DNA of 64,000 bases, from contig JAVGVS010000848.1 in NCBI GenBank assembly GCA_032718565.1, forward strand, positions 1 through 64,000. The letters run 5' to 3'. This document shows, one piece after another, positions 33,167 through 45,057 of the stretch. Made by a program: the position numbers and the translations under genes. The DNA comes from Distichodus sexfasciatus. Lineage: Eukaryota > Chordata > Actinopteri > Characiformes > Distichodontidae. Each line of letters begins with the position of its first letter. Positions within the stretch are counted from its first letter, which is position 1. The notes beneath the pieces are model-generated. The model was given only the letters and a program-made list of their open reading frames with translations, ran no database searches and was not told the DNA's origin.

Positions 33167-35560
33167 CTAGATGACGCCACCTTTTGCGGTGAAGTTCACA
33201 GCAGCATAACAAATCTCCTCATTTGTGGTCTCAAAAGAAGGCTGGGAAGTGGGGGGCTGAGACTTTGTCTTATCATAAGAGCGCTGAAAATGAACACTGG
33301 AATAATTAACGTCATCCTGATCGTGTGCAGCTTCTCCCCCTGCCACACTCGTCCCCTCGGCTTTGTAGTCTCCATGAACGTTTGAATTCTGAAACAGAAA
33401 GGGGAAGAAACGATGACATGAGGACAGCAATGTAACAAAAATCGTGTCACATTCGATGCTGTTCTCCTCTCAAGCACCCTCACCATTTCACTCTGCCCAT
33501 TACTGTCGGGGTTTTTGGACAATTTGGACCTTATTTTCCTAAAGAAGCAAACCAACAAAACAGTGTTTAAACATGTTATAGTCATTGGACAGTCGTTGTT
33601 AAGAAAATAATGAATTCAGAGTTCACCTACCACACCAAGAACACCAGGAAAACTATGATGAGTATTAGAGCAATACAGACTGTGAGTCCCACTATGAGCC
33701 AAGTCTTTAGTGTGTCACCACCTTTAGAAATAAATAAAACCTGAGCTCATGTTTCAATGCCAGAATTCTGAGATACAAAATTGCACATTTTTTAGTCACC
33801 AAAAGTAGACTTTTGGCTATTCTACAAAGTTAGACTTTCTAACTCAATCCCCCCATACACTCCTGTTATTAAATATAACTCACAATGATCAGTTAAAGTT
33901 GCAGCAGGGGATCGAAGGTCCTCACGTCCTTTCACAGCACGCTGCCTGCATCTTCACATTTCCAGTAGAGCTTGTTGCACAGGGTTGGTTGGCTCAACTT
34001 GTCCGTTCTCGTACCAGATGGAAGTGGGATTATCAGGAAGAGTGCAGCTGGTGCTACAGCTCAGTATTACTGTCTGTCCCTCAGAAGCAGTGGTGGAACT
34101 CACCTTCACCTGCAGACCTGAACATGGAAAACAGTTTTTAAAGGGTGTTTTCAGGCTTTTGTCCATATGAAAAGAGCACAGATATAATTGGGTGTGATCA
34201 AGTACCTGTAACATTCAGAACGATACCAGGTTTACCAGAGAATTTTTCACGTTCAGACTTTGTAATGACTCGATAGAAATATTCTCCAGAGTCGTTCCTC
34301 CTCACATCTCTCATCTTCAGACTGCAATTTTTCATCTCCAATGACCACCCGATTTCAAACTGTTTTCCATCAGATCTTTGGCTCCATCACTAGGCCAAAG
34401 ATAATGCCAGAACATTTGAGTAACTGTGAGAGAACTGGGATGTGAGTAAGTGCAGAGAAATGTTGTTGAACCCTCCAACACACACACACTCTTCTCTCTG
34501 TGTAGATCACATTCCAGCAGACGTTCTGAGACTGACCTATAAGAGTGATAAATTACTACTTTCAGATGTCCATATATCTAACAGCAGCTCCATTCTGAAT
34601 AAAAAATTGGTCACCACACACTGAGATGAGTATAATGATATTTGTGTTGCTCACAGAGCAGGAGAAACTGCCTTGACGGTTTTGTGTAAAAAATGACCTG
34701 ATGTGTTGTAAGGGCTTGTTTGGAAATACTGTCCATTATGGTACCAAATGTAAGATGCAGGTTGAGCAGTCAAACTGCAGGAGGTGCTACAAGTGAGTGT
34801 AGATGATTCTAGCTTTATCTGGAGATCTGACGGTGAGTAAAAAAACACAACACCTATTCATTGACCAGTTTGTCCAGTTTGTTAAATTTGTTAGCACTTC
34901 CTTGTAACTGTTAGGGAGGACTGCAGATGAGCTGATGATTTTCTCTCCTTCCGTAACAAGCACCAGGTGATACTCCCTCGAGTCTCTCTCTCTCAGGTCT
35001 GATATTGTAAGACTGAACGTGGGAGTTTGCAGTCATGCGTATTCCCCACACGCCCCGCATAATTGGTCTAAAGCTACATCCTCTGGATGTTTCTCCTCCA
35101 GCTCATTTCTTCGTTTGGTGTTGAACCAGAAGCTGCCTTGATGTTGGTGGCGGAGGACGAGCACGTCAGGTTTACTTCTGTCTCCCGTAACGCACAAATA
35201 GTCTGAGGATGGCATGTGACATTGACACTCTCACCCACACAACCTGAAATGATAGCATTGTTGTTATCTCTTGAAAACGGCTATACTTAGTGTTGTAGGA
35301 ATTTAGCCGTGGACAACTGACCTGGGCAGTGCCTGGAGTAGTAGCAGGAGCCAGCCTGAGCCATGAGTACCTCAGCGGTACCTTTAGCAGTCCTGGGACT
35401 TGTAAAGGTATGGCTGAGGTACTCATGAGCAAGGTACCGTCCCAAGGCATCGTCCAACAAGGTGCTGACAATTATTAGCTGCTGTTTGACTAGGACACAC
35501 ACAAATATTGAGTAGGTAAAAATACCTGGAACATAAAGGGTGATGGTGAGAGACACACCC
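33167..35560 (-). CDS. CD22/Siglec-like immunoglobulin receptor, copy A, with ITIM tail (disrupted)
   Basis: Predicted leukocyte type I membrane receptor. Exons: leader ending 35,526; V-like Ig 35,243 to about 34,912; C2-like Ig 34,826 to about 34,617; second V-like 34,536-34,206; second C2-like 34,117-33,894; TM 33,721-33,631 (WLIVGLTVCIALILIIVFLV); linker 33,538-33,484; tail 33,388-33,167. The C2 exons show LTCSTSCSLTAQPASYIWYH and SCSTSCTLPDNPTS, typical of fish CD22-like proteins. The tail has VNYSSV and ICYAAV, both ITIMs (V/I-x-Y-x-x-V), predicting SHP phosphatase recruitment. Breaks: the leader ATG of copies B/C reads GTG here; V1 has frameshifts and its donor reads AG|GA instead of AG|GT; the second V exon has an extra GT. 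The TM and tail exons are intact. Pseudogene and assembly error are both possible. Confidence 0.75.
35362..35460. mobile_element. SINE remnant in the first intron of copy A, with a ~23-bp hairpin
   Basis: The word catgagtacctcagc...tacctt (35,362-35,385) is followed after about 17 nt by its reverse complement (to 35,427), then by gagcaaggtaccgtccc. Equivalent but more degraded sequence lies in copy B (about 42,995-43,075) and copy C (about 50,745-50,828), so the insertion predates the gene duplications. Confidence 0.65.
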
Positions 35561-35639
35561 ACATTTAAAGCACATCTGTCCACCTGACCTGAAACACAGA
35601 AAAAAAAGAACTAATAAGATTCTCAACAGTTGCTGCTAA

Positions 35640-38600
35640 AAATAAAAACCACACACAAATGCAATGGTTCTTGTTCAAACTCCTCATGGTCTTTTACACA
35701 GCAAAATCAATTAGGAGCTTACAGTCTTACCTACCCAGAGTTGATTCCAGTGTTGAGTAAAAAATATTAATAGTGGATGAAGTTGAAAAAACAGTGTGTT
35801 GTTTCCGATATGCCCAAATCAGTTGCAAGAAGAAATATTCGGACCTTGTCCTAAGGAAAATGCTTTTTTACAAAAATATCTGAGGCACGTAGATGAACGA
35901 GTTCATGAATGGACAAGTGTTGGCACAGAAATGGCTGCAAGTTCTTCTCATCACACTCTCACTGAAGCGTTGACATCAAGTAAAGTAAGGTTTTATTAAC
36001 ATTTTAATTCAATATTTATTAAAAGCCTTTCTGACAGTATTCGTCCCTAGTGTTGATGCTACATTTCTTTACTTCTTCTATGGCGTCTTGCTGTTGAGAA
36101 AAGGCCGCAAATCTCCCTTGACTCGTTTACTCCACCTGCCCACCAGAGGGCACCCCGTCCTGTCTGTCCATTGTGGTCTGTCTGTCCGTCTGTCGACGTC
36201 CTCCGTCCTGCCCCCACGTGTTCTGATTGGTTAGTTAGCTTATTGATATTGTATATTACACTTGTGTTAGCTTTAGTTCTTTCTTCCTTGTTTGTTGATC
36301 AGTTTATTTGATTAGTCTTGTTTTTATCCCTTGCTGCCAGTTTGCCCTGAATTTATCAATCTATTGGTTCAGCTGCTTAGTGTCTTGTTTGGTTTAATCA
36401 GTTCGCTTAGCGCTTGTACGGTTTCAGTTTAGTTAGATTTCGTTTAAGCCTGCTCCTCCCTTTGTCGGGCTATCATCATTTAAGATGTTCACGCACATCG
36501 GATTTCGATACGGATTTCCGGTTCAGGCTTTAGTCGAAACAGAGGCTTTAGAAAACTCCGGCCAGTGGGGATTTTGAAAATCTCGAAGCGCTGCAGTGGA
36601 CCAGAAACAAAGATTTTAAAAACGGACCGCTTCGCCACACTGTGCGCGCCACCTTCATGACGTCGCAGGCGCTGCGTCTACATTAGGTTTTCTCTACAAC
36701 GCAAAGGCGTGCTTTTTGACAGCGCGGCGTATTGCCTGTGGATCGAGATCTTTTTGAAAACGCGGGTCGCTTGGACGCGTATTTGTAATAAAAAACGAAA
36801 CGGAAAATCTCCGCTTTCAGAAATACCCATATGTGTGGACATGGCTCTATCTTACGCTGTCGCGTTGCCAGCCAAGCTTCATTTTGGCGAGAAGTTTTCC
36901 ATATTTGTTTTAAGTGGCCATCGCTCTTTTTTGTTTTCACTGTTAAAAATAAATGTTTGCATTGGTGCCGTGGATCCTTGGTGTCACCAGTGTACTATGT
37001 GGCAGAATATGACTTTTTGTAGAAACTATCCACACCTGAACAGTGTTGTGTCATATGAGTCTTTTAAAGACTATATGGCCATATCCAGACGTACACGGGT
37101 ATTTCTGAAAACGGAGATATTTCTATCAGTGTCCACCTGGAGCATTGCTTCAAAAAATATCTCCGTCCACACACACAAATCTCAAAAAAAATGCTATCAG
37201 CATGCCTTTGCATTGTAGATGAAAACTCAATGTAGGGACATGGTGCATACCGTAATGCAAACCGTCCGCTTTTTTCAAAATCTTCGCTTCCTCAACCACA
37301 ACTAAACGCAGAATTGAGTTTAAAAATCGTCACTTTGCCCAACGCTTAAAACCTCCATTTTTACCGCCGACCCAAACGCCGCTTACGTGGTCGAAGGTCA
37401 AAACGCATAGAAAAACCTCCGTTTTCAAAAATACCCGTGAACGTGTGGACATGGCCTAAGAGTTAACAGAACAACATTGATGTAGATTAAAAGTGTTACT
37501 GAGCTGATTCAACACTGGTGATATAAGAACCACAACAGAGCTCCAGCTGTTTGGCTAAAAACATATTTGGCTTTTCTAAACAAGGTATATTAATAAAGAA
37601 TAATAGTACTAAAGAAAGTCTAACAGGGCTTAAAATGTGGCTCAGCCGCAACAGTAAATAACCAAGTGTTGGGGAAAAAAACAACTTAAACTTGAGGTGT
37701 GAAACTCGCGAAAATAAATTTGCAGACAAAGTGTTTGTGGTTCTTTGACCAGATCCACCAGCTGTGAATGGCAATGTTGTAGTTTTGTTGCTGGTCTTCA
37801 TTTCATATTCCGTGTTCATTTCCACCTGCTAAACACCTGCTTTCCTCAGTCTGAGTGCTAAGCAACCAACATTTCCTGGAAAGTCACACACTCTCTGTGT
37901 ATGTGACAACACATGCCACCACATACTATGCTGTAATATTACGGTTTCTATGCAATGGTTAAACATGGAATTAGTGAGTTTGCTCTGCATTTCAAATGAA
38001 AACACAGACTTTACAGATTCTTTTTCACTGCATGTTGGTTAATCTACAAAGGATCGAGTATCTTCAAAAATGACATGAACATTGTCATTTAAAGCCCATT
38101 ATAATAGACTGATTTTTTTTAAACAAGACAATAAAAATGCTGTAGTTTCTGCCAGAACTTAATCATGTTTTAAACTGAGTGTTGTATTATTTTTATACTG
38201 GAACAGTAAAGCCATATGGTCCAAAAGCTGAGTCAGAGCCACATAAACGAACAAATCTAGTGAACATACCTGAATCTTGTTACACTTCCCTCATATTTCA
38301 TCACACAACAAAGCTGTGATCTATATTATATGCAGTAAAAAAAATTGTTCTGGTACTACAAAAGCACAGACTATTTTCCTTGGGCCAAAAGTAAAATGTT
38401 TTTGACTTGTAACTTCCCATTTTCTATTGAATCATGCTGCGCTAACACAAGCCTAGACAGGTTTAGTTTTTTTTTAAGAGTTATTTGCTCCAAATCCAAA
38501 ATATTTATTAGAAAGCAATACTGTCAAAGAAAAAGGATTAAGATCCATGGAATTGGTGAACTTTATTGCTACATTTGCAGTCGTGCAAAGAGTTTCCACA

Positions 38601-40300
38601 AACATTTTGAATGATAAATTGAACATTTTCTTTTAGACAATGTCAGACTCTAATGTCCACTGTCTTGAACGAGGAGCGGTGATTCTACTTGTTTTCAATA
38701 TGCATATGTTAAATTACAAAGCTCCTTAGCAAGCAACACTGAAACCAAAAATCCTAAGCTACAGGAACGCTATCTATGGACTGCAGCACTAAACATGAAC
38801 ATGCTTCATTTCTAAAAAGCCACCTAAATACAATCTTTTTAAAATAGATTCCAAACACATTTCCGATTTAAAATGAGTTATTTAATAAAAATTGCAAAAT
38901 ATTTATATGAAGTTATATTGTGATGATTTCTAATGCCTTACAGCTATTCAAAATACATAAGACTTACAATTTGAGTTTCCATGTTTATATAGCTTTTATT
39001 TCTAAAATGATAAGTAATTCTACTTACATTTTTTGTTTGAGGATCTCTCTGACCCTCAAAGTGAGATAGGCTGAAAAGTCTATGAGAGAAGTGTGGTGTG
39101 TGTGTGTGTGTTAAGACATATACCACCAAAATAGTTTTTGATGATACAATCTAAACTTTCCTTCCCTTTTTTTAAAAACCCGAGACAAAAAGATAAAAAA
39201 AAAAACGCCAGTGTCCGCTTTGTGTGTCTCTTTTATTTCCATCAGATTAAACGCTTTTATATAGTCATATTTTAATGTTTGGAGGAAACTGTATGTGCAT
39301 ATCAATGTCATCCACAGTGCGTTGCACAATCCAGAACACTGGCTGTGGTTTTTTTACTCGTCGTTTCTATCACAGACTGGCCTCATATATTTCTCAACTG
39401 AGAAGCCAAAAACGTTAATTTCTTTTTTCACGAAAGTGTGGCACTTACTTGCTTCTCAATAACCACACCACAACCCTTAACGCCCAACTTGAACTTGCAA
39501 AGAATTTTCACAGACACTTGTGAGCGATGAATTAGATCTCACAAATGCTGATATTTTTCATAGAAGAGAATATAATAGAATTTTTGTTTCATTTTATTGT
39601 CACTATACACATGTACAATGAAATGAAAAGCAACTCCTTCGGTGCAGACATGTATGTAGAAAATAACAGATAATAAAATAAATGGTGCAAAAGGTTACAA
39701 AAAGTTCTGCGGCGCTATATACACATGGAAAAGAATAAATAACTAAATAAGTTTATATAATGGCAGACACTAACATTCACTGTTTTGAAACAGCACCACT
39801 GATTCTCATTGGTTTTGATGAGCATTGGGACAGATGCCAAATGATATGTAAACAAAAACATTTCATTTTTATGATAAACAAAAAGATTTAAGCTGGAGTT
39901 CATTATTGCACATGAAAATGGAATCTCTAAAACACATTGCGCAAACAGACACTCTACTTCACACCGAGGAGAATTTAAAGATTTTTGCCTATATACCCTT
40001 TAGCAAAAAAGTAGTATACTAGTTCATTTTATTAAGTATGCTTATATAAGTATATGTAGCAAGTATAGTAATGACCATGTACCATGTACCCAGTGTACTA
40101 GAAAGCATACTAATTTAATACTTCTTCAGACTATTAAATTGGAACAATTTTAAGTTTATAAAGAATACTTTATGATAATTTAAGAGGTCATTTGTTATCA
40201 TATACTCCTTAGACTTAGTAGACTTTTTTCTTTATACTACCAGCAGGTCAAGTATACTTCACTGTACTATTCTTAAGCATACGAAGTCCAACGTTTAATT
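35640..40300. repeat. Intergenic unit 1 of the CD22-like tandem duplication
   Basis: This stretch aligns throughout with 43,270-48,010 and, around insertions, with 51,040-63,930. It holds no gene of its own. Content: a short shared segment reading ggaccttgtcctaaggaaaa near 35,845; a repeat with ccaccagagggcacc at 36,130; two long-TIR MITEs (about 36,480-36,850 and 37,077-37,456); a GT tract near 39,095; a dispersed repeat reading acacatgtacaatgaaatga at 39,608; and a truncated TA-flanked MITE (about 39,995-40,275). Open frames such as 36,709-37,218 fall in the MITEs and are not host genes. Confidence 0.85.
37077..37456. mobile_element. Long-TIR MITE (ggccat...atggcc), unit 1
   Basis: The left end reads ggccatatccagacgtacac followed by gggtatttctgaaaacgg; the right end is its reverse complement (ttcaaaaatacccgtgaacg, then tgtggacatggcc). 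Flanks are TAT and TAAG, consistent with TA target duplication. A related, more worn element lies just left of it. Orthologous copies: 44,685-45,057 in unit 2, and one in unit 3 that is split by the large insertion. Confidence 0.8.
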
Positions 40301-40394
40301 CATTGAGGTTACTTGGTTATTCATCTCTGCCGCTGTAGTAGTCAGACTCATGGGGGTGATTGTGTATCTATGATGATTATAAGTCATAATCTAA

Positions 40395-43179
40395 CTACGC
40401 AGACCTTTTCTGCAGAGCTTTATGCTGATTGACAGGAGACGAAACAGGCTGAAAATGAAAATAAAAGGCAATTGGAATGTACACACAAATACACAATATT
40501 ACACACTGACACAAAATGAGTATGACTGACTTACTTTCAGCGGCTCATAATCAGCGCTCATGCTCTCAGGGTTCAGTGTTGCGTAAGTGCCACTTGCAGA
40601 TCCAGTAAAATTCTATGAGACAACACGAAATGTGATCAGTAATAATGAGAAACTGTAATTGGTTTTGAGTTGCTCTGTGCCAACCTAAGTAGCCGTTTGT
40701 GCCACAGTCTGGTCGAAATTTAAGAAATTTGAGAATTTCATGTTGGTATCACTTACAGCCAGAGTATCGTAATCTGGGGAAATGGTGATGGGGTTCAAGG
40801 TGGTGTATGTGTCATCTTGAGTCATCTGAGAGAGTGGAGAAATTCAAAACGTACGTCTTCATTCCGTTGCTTTATTTTTGACATGCTGACCAACAAAGTG
40901 AAAATAAAATCTTCTTTCAGTACCTGGGTATCTGCTCGTCCCTTCCTCCTGGTCACAAAGCAAATACAACCAACTCCGGGGATGAGTAATAAAATAAGTA
41001 CGACCACCACTCCCACTGTAGTCAGCACTGCAGAGAACATCTGTTGACCTTCAGGTATAATATAAAGCCATTTAAGATAATACCAAAACATCACACATGA
41101 GAAAGTACGGAATATCAAGCCATGAATCAAGCACCACTTCCTGCTATTTCAAGCACTGATGAGTTGAAAACCATTATGAATAATTTATACCAACTTCAGC
41201 AGTTGTCTGCAAGAAAAAGACTTTTATTATCATCCAAAACACAAGGACGAACCAAAACTTCAGGACCTTTAAATAACTGCTGTAAACTGTTGAAATAAAT
41301 GTACAGATGCGTCATGTAGTTTTGTCGCTTTTGCTTACACTCAACAGCAACTTTTGGTTCCTCAACTCTGACAAACAGAATTGCACCTTACATCTCTGAA
41401 CACTGAAACTTTTTCACAGGAGTCTGTAAGGGTTAGGGTTAGAGTTAACCGTAACCTTGTTCCTGTAGGAAGATATAACTCACAATGACTTTCTTCAGTT
41501 AAAAGGTAGCAGGGACTGGGATGGCCCTCACGGCCCTTCACAGCACAGGAGTAGCTGCCTGCATCTTCACATTTCAGGTAGAGCTTGTTGTATTTGGTGG
41601 GTTTGTTGGTTACAACTTGTCCGTTCTCGTACCAGATGTAAGTGATTATCAGGAAGAGTGCAGCTGGTGCTACAGCTCAAGTATTACTGTCTGTCCCTCA
41701 GGAAGCTGCGGTGGAACTCACCTTCACCCGCAGACCCGAAATATTTTTAAAGGGTGTTTTCATGCTTTTGTCCATATGAAAAGAGCACAGATATAATTGG
41801 TTGTGATCAAGTACCTGTAACATTCAGAACGATACCAGGTTTACCAGAGAATTTTTCAGCTTCAGAGTCTGTAATGACTCGATAGAAATATTCTCCAGAG
41901 TCGTTCCTCCTCACATCTCTCATCTTCAGACTGCATTTTCTTTTTTCATCTCCAATGCTGTCCAATTCATCTCACAAAACTGCTCTTGTTACTCAGATCC
42001 TTGGCTCCATCACTAGGCCCAAGATAATGCCAGAACATTTGAGTAACTGTGAGATAACTGATGTGAGTAAGTGAAGAGAAATGTTACAGAACCTCCAACA
42101 CACACACTCTTCTCTCTGTGTAGGTCACATTCCAGCAGACGCTCAGAGACTTACCTATAAGAGTGATAAATTACTACTTTCAGAGGTCCATATATCTTAA
42201 ATTGAGCAGCTCCCATACTTCGAATGAAATTAATACTCACACACTGGAGATGAGTGTTTTATTTGTGTTGCTCACAGAGCAGGAGAAACTGCCTTGACGG
42301 TTTCGTGGAACAATACGACCTGATGTGCTGTAAGGGCTTGTGTGGAGATATTGTCCATTATGGTACCAAATGTAAGATGCAGGTTGAGCAGTCAAACTGC
42401 AGGAGGTGCTACAAGTGAGTGTAGATGATTCTAGCTTTATCTTGAGATCTGATCGAGATGAAAAACACAAATTAGACTCATTCACGACCAGTTTGTCCAG
42501 TTTGTTAAATTTGTTGTGTTACCTGTAACTGTTAGGAGTGACTGCAGAGAGCTGATGATTTTCTCCTCCGTGTAATGAAAGCACCAGGTGATACTCCCTG
42601 CAAGCTCCCTCTCTCTCTCAGGTCTGATATTGTAAAGACTGAACGGGGTGGGAGTTTGCAGTCACAGGCACTTACACGCCCCATAATCTGGGTCTAAAGC
42701 TAAATCCTCTGGATGTTTCTCCTCCAGCCATTTCTCTTTCTGTTTGGTGTTGAACCAGAAGCTGCTCTTGATGTTGGTGGCGGAGGAGGAGCACGTCAGG
42801 TTTACTTCTGTCTCCCGTAACGCACAAATAGCTCTGAGATGGTATGTGACATGACACTTCCACCCACAATAACCTGAAATGATAGCATTGTTATATCTCT
42901 GAAACGAAGCATATTTAAAGTTGTAGGAATTTAGCTGCAAGGCAACTGACCTGGCAGTGCCTGGGAGAAGCAAGTAGGATTTGTAGTTTGTTATGGCACC
43001 TCAGCGGGCCTTAGCAGTCCTGGGATTCGTAGTTGCACGGCTGAGGCACTATGAGCAAGGTACCGTCCCAAGGCATCGTCCAACAAGGGTGCTGACAATT
43101 ATTAGCTGCTGTTTCACTGACACACAAATATTGAGTAGGTAAAAATACCTGGAACATAAAGCAGGATGGTGAGAGACAT
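40395..43179 (-). CDS. CD22/Siglec-like immunoglobulin receptor, copy B, with two ITAM-spaced tyrosine pairs (disrupted)
   Basis: Same architecture as copy A, but a different tail. Exons: leader 43,179-43,149 (ATG, MSLTILLYVP); V 42,873-42,523; C2 42,448-42,241; V 42,154-41,815; C2 about 41,735-41,484; TM 41,048-40,924 (SAVLTTVGVVVVLILLLIPG then CICFVTRRKG); tail exons 40,825-40,757, 40,612-40,535 and 40,448-40,395 (stop TAG). The tail encodes TYTTLNPITISPDYDTL and TYATLNPESMSADYEPL, each YxxL-x8-YxxL, which fits ITAM spacing. None of the four tyrosines meets the strict ITIM rule at position -2. Breaks: V1 loses frame after ALDPDY, and the acceptor of the second C2 exon reads CGG instead of CAG. 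TM and tail exons are clean. Ligand unknown; family members bind sialic acids. Confidence 0.75.
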
Positions 43180-44054
43180 AATTCCACATTTAAAGCTATC
43201 TGTCCACCTGACCTGGGAAACACAGAAAAACACAAACCAATAAGATTCCTCAACAGCAAGGCGCTTCTAGCACAAAAACCACACACAAATGCAATGTGTC
43301 TTGTTCAAAAACTCCTTCATGGTCTTTTACAGCAAATCACCAGTGTGAGTTTACAGTCTTACCTACTTGCTGGATTCCAGTGTTGGAGTAAAATATTATT
43401 AGTGATGAAGCTGAAGTTTATGTATGTTTGATAGTGTTCAAATCAGTTGCAAGAAGAAATATTTGGACTTTGTCCTAAGGAAAATGCTTTTTTACAAAAA
43501 TATCTGAGGCACGGTGATGAACGAGTTCATGAATGGACAAGTGCTGGGTGCAAAATGATTGCAAGTCCTTCTCATCAAGCACTTTACTGAAGCGCGGATA
43601 TCGCAAGTAAGGTTTTATTAACATTTTAAATTCAATATTTATTAAAAGCCTTTTCTGACAGTATTCGTTCCTTGCGTTGATGCTACATTTCTTTTTACTT
43701 CTTCTATGGCGTCAAGGTTTCGGGGTCTCTGTTCGTCCATTGTGGTTCGCTCCGTCTCGCCTGTCGACGCCCTCCGCCCTGCCCCCACTCGCAGGTTCTG
43801 ATTGTTGTTAGCTTATTGATATTGTATATTACAATTGTGTTAGCTTTAGTTTTTTCATCCTGCTTTGTTGATCAGTTTGTTTGATTGGTTCCTGTTTTAG
43901 TCCCTGCTGCCAGTTTGCCCTGATCTATCAATCTATTGGTTCAGCGTTTAGTGTCTTGTTTGGTTTAATCAGTTCGCTTAGCGTTTGCATGTGTTTCAGT
44001 TTAGTTAGATTTCTGTTTGGCATCTCTCTCCCTTTTTGTCGGTCCGCCATCACC

Positions 44055-44459
44055 GGCCATGTCCAGACGACATCGGAATTTCTGAAAACGGGGTTTTTCA
44101 TGCTGGATCTGGCCCACATCGCAAACGGCGTTTGGGTCAGTGAAAACGAGGTTTTAGGAAACTCCGCCGCGTGGCGGGCTTTGAAAACTCCGCTTGGGCG
44201 CTAGGTGTGGACGAAAACGAAGATTTTGGAAAAACGGACCGCTTTCGCCATACACTGGCGCTATTTCATATGACGCCGCAGTATGCGCCGCGGTTCACAT
44301 TAGGGTTTTCATCTACAACGCGAAGGCGCCAGCTTTTGACAGCGCGGCGATTGCTCGTGGACGAGATCTTTTGAAAACGTAATGTTTGGACGCCATTTTG
44401 TGGTCGAAACGAAAACGAAAATCTCCGCCAGAAATACCCGCGTATGTGTGGACATGGCC
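44055..44459. mobile_element. Long-TIR MITE, unit 2, first element
   Basis: Left end ggccatgtccagacgacatc; right end atacccgcgtatgtgtggac, then atggcc. Same family as the element at 44,685 but about 30 bp longer and more divergent. Its copies in units 1 and 3 are at about 36,480-36,850 and from 51,864 on. Confidence 0.75.
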
Positions 44460-44684
44460 TCTATCTTACGTTGCCGTGCTGCGTCAAGCTTCATTTTAAG
44501 GAGAAGTTTTCCATGTATTTGTTTTATGCCATCGTTTTTTTGTTTTTACTGTTAAAATAAATGTTTGCATTGGTGCCGTGGATCCTTGGTGTCACCAGTG
44601 TACTGTGTGGCAGAATATGACTTTTTGTAGAAACTATCCACACCTGAACAGTGTTGTGTCATATGAGTCTTTTAAAGACTATAT

Positions 44685-45057
44685 GGCCATATCCAGACGT
44701 ACACGGGTATTTCTGAAAACGGAGATATTTCGTTAAAAAAAATCGCGTCCACCTGAGCACGTTTTCAAAAATATCTCCGTCCACACACAACCCCAAAAAA
44801 ACGCTATCAAAAGCATGCCTTGCATTGTAGATGAAAACCTAATGTAGACATGGTGCATACTGTAATGCAAACCGGTCCGTTTTTCTCATCCACAACTAAA
44901 CGCAGAAATGGAGTTTTCAAAAATCGTCACTTTGCCCAACGCTAAAACTCGGCTTTTCACTTTCGACCCAAACGCCGCTTACACGTGTGGTCGAAAGGTC
45001 AAAACGCATAGAAAAACCTCCGTTTTCAAAAATACCCGTGAACGTGTGGACATGGCC
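44685..45057. mobile_element. Long-TIR MITE, unit 2, second element
   Basis: Left end ggccatatccagacgtacac; right end ccgtgaacgtgtggacatgg. Counterpart of 37,077-37,456. In unit 3 this element is cut by the large insertion. Confidence 0.8.

Noticed and set aside
36709..37218. A 169-residue plus-strand open frame in intergenic unit 1
   Set aside because: It lies across two MITEs, is not preserved in units 2 and 3, and resembles no protein.
43881..44382. Open frames in intergenic unit 2
   Set aside because: They lie in an old repeat and a long-TIR MITE and are not open in the other units.
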